A stretch of 64,000 nucleotides of DNA from positions 124,001 through 188,000 of the forward strand of contig BAAHQB010000005.1 in the NCBI GenBank assembly GCA_054601695.1, in the 5' to 3' direction. Below are positions 13,667-64,000 of the stretch, piece after piece. The notes beneath the pieces are model-generated. The model ran no database searches. It saw nothing but the letters and a program-made list of their open reading frames with translations, and had not been told where the DNA came from. Source of the DNA: Amorphochlora amoebiformis (Eukaryota > Cercozoa > Chlorarachniophyceae). The translations under genes and the position numbers were made by a program. Each line of letters opens with the position of its first letter. Position 1 is the first letter of the stretch.

Positions 13667-14098
13667 TTGGAAACAGCTCTCCTGGAACAGTGCACGTGTC
13701 ATGCCGGCCTGCGTTACAAAATGTGACGTTTGGACATGTCACAACTCAAAACGTGACATTGCGACATATCACATAAAGGTTCACGTGTCCGTCAGTCGGA
13801 GGGAGGGGTGCCGTAAGTCGTTTGTCCGAGATATGTCGCTTTCTAGCCGGATAAAGAACATGAAGGTGTGTTAGGAGAGCTTGATTTGTTCATTTGAATT
13901 TTGTTCTCTCGATTTTCGAAGGGGGGGGGGGGGGGATATGGATGAGAAGTTTCCTTTCAAGTTGCTCTGAAGGTTTTTGGAGGGTTGGAGTCGAAGTATA
14001 TATGTGTATGTATGCACATACACACACACGTATATATATGTACATACTGTATACTCATGGGTATGTAAATATAGGTATAAATATATATGCATATATAT

Positions 14099-14177
<79 letters not shown>

Positions 14178-14252
14178 ATATATATGTGTGTGTGTGTGTG
14201 CGTAAATATGTTTCGGGGCGTCTGAGTGGGTGTGAGCATATGTAATATGCCT

Positions 14253-14291
<39 letters not shown>

Positions 14292-14353
14292 TTTATACAT
14301 ATATATATATATATATGGATATTATATAAAGTGTTATATATAATATATGTTAG
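13667..14353. promoter_or_regulatory. Divergent upstream region shared by MRG15 gene and the + gene
   Basis: It lies between two start codons pointing away from each other. It contains clustered GTGAC/GTCAC words (about 13725-13800: GTGACGTT, TGTCAC, CGTGACATT, ATCACA) and a CACGTG at 13784-13789. A 15-base G run starts at 13921 and a TA run follows at 14103-14165. The cluster resembles that at 34735-34880 and 52330-52400. The promoter role is inferred from position only. Confidence 0.55.
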
Positions 14354-23284
<8,931 letters not shown>

Positions 23285-24144
23285 CTCACAGCTTAAAATA
23301 ACTCAATCTTCATTAAGTCCCATCGGATTTGTTAACGTCTAGCCTCCGCTTGAGTTTTGCTTGATTTTTGTACTGTACTCGATCTCATATATTTCATGAT
23401 AAAGGTAACAAGTGTAATCTACGAACCACGCTAGTAATATACGGTAGTTTTATTGATGTTATAAGAACTATGATTGTCAATGTAAACCAACTAGACCAAG
23501 AACACTCATAATTATATTAGTATATACTAGTATAAACACATTCCATAGTCAACTGAGTCGTAGTCTAGGTAGTCTGTGCAGCGTATTCAGGTATTGTTGA
23601 AATCTGATCGTACACGTGAACGTGTATGTCGTACATGCAATAGCATGCATAGCCTAGATAGCACTCATTATTACTCAACCTTTGTTATTCTAGTTATTAT
23701 TTCAACGTATCTATGATACGTACACTATGATACTAGTGATATAACGATATCCCTTCTTCAAATGCTTTTACTGTTATACTCATAAATACACCTCCATATC
23801 CACATAGTAAACACAGAAATATACATGTATATAAATAACTAAATTGTTTTGAATTATATAATAAACCGTACTGCGTATTCCTCAGATTTAATACTATTAC
23901 GCCTTCGCTTGCTTATGATAACCTTTAAGTTAGCTACGCACTCTTCAGATTTATTACGCCTTGACTTGCTTATGATAACCTTTAAGTTAGCGACTAGCGC
24001 GGCATGCATTCTTTCATGATTCAGTTCGTGCGAGATGTGATGTGAGTGGTGCTGTAATCTTTAGATCAGGTGTCGTTATTGTATAGTCCAGATTTTGAAA
24101 ATTTTACACGTGTAGATCTCGTTACAGCTTGCATTGTCGGTGAC
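23285..24144. other. Convergent intergenic spacer (+ gene / PAP gene)
   Basis: About 860 bases with little microsatellite, rich in CTAG and TACTAG words. An imperfect direct repeat of about 55 bases occurs at about 23880-23995 (CAGATTTA...ATTACGCC..GCTTATGATAACCTTTAAG). No coding signal. A plus frame at about 24078-24160 is open and ends at a GTATGT, but its counterpart on the other strand fits the end of the PAP gene. Confidence 0.7.
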
Positions 24145-34726
<10,582 letters not shown>

Positions 34727-34890
34727 TGCCTTTGTCACGATGCGTGACAGTCAGGAATATTATTTCAGATATCTTTTCCTGATATCTAGATATTCAATAC
34801 AGATATCTGATCGACGTCAGCAAAAGGAGTCACTAAGCGTGACGATGAGTGTCATTCAAGGTGACAATATTGACACGTGTGGGTTGAGAG
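34727..34890. promoter_or_regulatory. 164-base bidirectional promoter between PAP and + gene 34891
   Basis: The two start codons are back to back. The interval holds TGTCACGATGCGTGACAG, AGCGTGACGATGAGTGTCAT and GGTGACAATATTGACACGTG, with GTGAC/GTCAC repeated about seven times on both strands, and AGATATC/GATATCT words at about 34768-34820. No TA tract is present. Confidence 0.6.
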
Positions 34891-46168
<11,278 letters not shown>

Positions 46169-46898
46169 TGCAATCTTTAAACTAACCGGACACTGCTAGC
46201 TAGCCAATTCTGATATCTAGGATGTGATATTTCGATGCTACTCTAGTAGTACTTGGCTAGCTTGACTCTCATTGGTGTTTTCGAAAAAATCAATTAGAAT
46301 CATGATGAATAGCTGTGTGAGTTTACGAGTAGTATGTATGATTTTAATGATACCAAGCCTGTGATAATGTAGATAATTTAAAAATTATTTATGAGGGCAA
46401 ATATATATATATATATGTATATTATATATATTATATATATATATATATATATTATACATATATATATATATATTATACATATATATATATATAATATATA
46501 TATATATATATACATATATGTGTATTATAATTTTAAATGAAAGCGTTCTAGTCATTGCAAGATGGCATCATCCTCATTCATTCTAGCATTGTCTTCACAG
46601 GAACATTTTTAGCCATTCGTCGCTATGTTATAACTTTAAATGAAAGCGTTCTAGTGATTGCAAGGTGGCATCATGATTATTCATTCTAGCATTGTCTTCA
46701 CAGGAACATTTTCTAGGTTTTAGCCATTCGTTGCTATGTATGTTATAATTTTAAATGAAAGCATTGTGGTCATTGCAAGGTGGCATCAATCATTCATTCT
46801 AGCATTGTCTTCACAGGAACATTTTCTAGATTTTAGCCATTCGTTGCTATGTATGTTATAATTTCAAATGAAAGCATTGTAGTCATTGCAAGGTGGCA
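46169..46898. other. Convergent spacer with a four-copy 3'-end repeat
   Basis: About 46200-46400 is unique and CTAG-rich. 46405-46525 is TA repeat. From about 46528 a unit of about 110 bases (TATAATTTTAAATGAAAGCG, ATTGCAAG-TGGCATCA, CATTCTAGCATTGTCTTCAC, AGGAACATTTT) occurs four times and ends in the last codons of the DYW gene. The repeat thus comprises that gene's stop region and presumed 3' UTR. Confidence 0.8.
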
Positions 46899-52237
<5,339 letters not shown>

Positions 52238-52628
52238 GACCTGTAACATACGACTTTAGTGTTAGCTGGTGGTGGGGGAGGGAAGTGGTGAGGACAACCA
52301 ACAGCCACACACGCATTCGATGTCAGCAGGAGCCGTCGGCCGCCATTCTTTCGCGTGACATGGTGGGATGTAACGCTGAGAGGTCATTTTTTAGATATGT
52401 CCTTTTTTCTATCTGTATATCTATGTAAGGTATATAACGGTAATCTATCCTCAATATCAGCATATCCACATTGAGATACATACGAATCAAGAAGATCGCC
52501 GAAGTTTTAAATTAAAGATGGCGCGAAAAAATTAAAATCTTGTCGAATCTCTTGCACGAGGACGCGTATTCGCTTCCATAGGGCTGCCGTCTGCTTCGAA
52601 GCATCCCTCTGATCTCCCATAACCCAAA
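52238..52628. promoter_or_regulatory. Divergent upstream region, DYW gene and mitochondrial carrier
   Basis: 391 bases between opposed start codons, free of TA tracts. It holds GATGTCAGCAGG, GCCGTCGGCCGCCATTC, TTTCGCGTGACATGG and GGTCATTTTTTAGATATGTC. The GTGAC and AGATAT words also occur in the 34727-34890 promoter. Confidence 0.55.
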
Positions 52629-59374
<6,746 letters not shown>

Positions 59375-60260
59375 TAACTTAAAACTAATAAACCAGCATA
59401 TAGCGCCTGTAGAATGTCTTTCAGCGTGACAGATAGTAACCTACAATACACGGTCTAGACATCAAATATTAATGGAAAAGGATAGTTTTGCTACATTTGT
59501 CCTTGTGGACCATAATACTGAATAATGCTAGTAATGTGGTACTCCGACGGTCATTGATCAGTGATTAAATTATACAGAAGTGTTGTGCCTTTGCTAGATT
59601 TGAGGACGTTGGTGATGATGCCTCCTGCAATGGCTGGAATCTAGAGAATTTAACCCTACATATATCTAGTATATCTTGCAAGTTATTCCCATCTAGCTAG
59701 CCTGTGCTATGATTCTAATGATTAGTCAGATACGTATATATTTATATTTATATGCATATGCACACACAACACAAAAAAATATAAATATATATATGTATGT
59801 ACACATATCTATATATATATATACATTTATATATTACATACACACTCATGATCTAGTGATCTAGTGATATCTAAGTATGACGGGCTCGGCTGCGATAATC
59901 TAAAACTTTTGCTAGTAATTCTTGAATCAATGATTTGTAATTATTAAGTGAAGACAAAATTGCATCTGACTCAGTCTTTGCCACATCTACACAAGCGCTT
60001 GATATACTAGATATACGCCGTATACGATGCATACGAAAATCAGCGTTCGTCACACATAACTAGATAATGTATCGATCTTTTATACGTATCCTAAGCATTA
60101 CTAGCTAAGTATTATCAGCTATTCATACTAGCTATCTCTAATCTAAATATATCCATTGCAAACTTCAGGCTATAATTACTTGAAATCACTTAAATCGCTA
60201 TCGGAGATGTCCGTTAATACCCGGGAAGTTAGAATACCAGCGGTACTATCTGACTAGACT
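59375..60260. other. Convergent intergenic spacer (carrier / right-hand gene)
   Basis: About 890 bases, mostly unique, rich in CTAG words, with one short TA patch at about 59740-59830. No supported exon. Like the other three convergent spacers it is sharply depleted in microsatellite relative to the introns on both sides. Confidence 0.72.
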
Positions 60261-63968
<3,708 letters not shown>

Positions 63969-64000
63969 CTGAATGATATATATATATATATATATATATA

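Overview
The window is nuclear DNA of an intron-rich eukaryote. The best guess is an alga or alga-derived protist with a complex (secondary) plastid. Reasons: spliceosomal GT-AG introns throughout; vertebrate-type TTAGGG/CCCTAA repeats at many internal places; a plastid-lipid-associated (PAP/fibrillin) protein with a signal-peptide-like N-terminus; and BRAP2, MRG15 and mitochondrial-carrier genes. The exact lineage cannot be fixed from the sequence. Most of the 64 kb is (TA)n and related microsatellite DNA lying inside introns. Nearly all long open frames (Ile-Tyr, Ser-Leu, Gly-Leu or Leu-Thr polymers) are translations of simple repeats. The real coding sequence is small exons of 18-250 nt, found by joining splice sites, reading frame and intron phase. 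Products were recognised by memory of protein families, not by a search.

Eight genes were reconstructed and they alternate strands without exception: (1) BRAP2/BRIZ-type E3 ligase, +, 5'-truncated, ends 9991; (2) MRG15/EAF3 chromatin protein, -, 13666 to 10653; (3) basic nuclear-type protein with a possible AT-hook, +, 14357 to 23284; (4) PAP/fibrillin, -, 34726 to about 24145; (5) Trp/Arg-rich helical protein, possibly Sfi1-like, +, 34891 to about 46168; (6) DYW-type cytidine deaminase without PPR repeats, -, 52237 to 46899; (7) SLC25-type mitochondrial carrier, +, 52629 to 59374; (8) unidentified gene, -, enters from the right and ends 60261. The genes form convergent pairs (1/2, 3/4, 5/6, 7/8) separated by 0.66-0.89 kb spacers nearly free of microsatellite, and divergent pairs (2/3, 4/5, 6/7) that share short upstream regions carrying GTGAC/GTCAC motifs.

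Three architectural features stand out. First, telomeric repeats sit in introns, almost always with the CCCTAA strand as the sense strand; some introns are little else. Second, exon edges together with their splice sites have been tandemly copied into the adjoining intron many times, always with the polarity expected of direct tandem duplication. Third, the (TA)n, (CT/GA)n and CCCTAA material that fills sense-strand introns mostly lacks GT and AG dinucleotides, so it may be tolerated because it offers no decoy splice sites. The gene functions (ubiquitin signalling, chromatin, plastid lipid, RNA editing, mitochondrial transport) are unrelated and no operon-like logic is implied.
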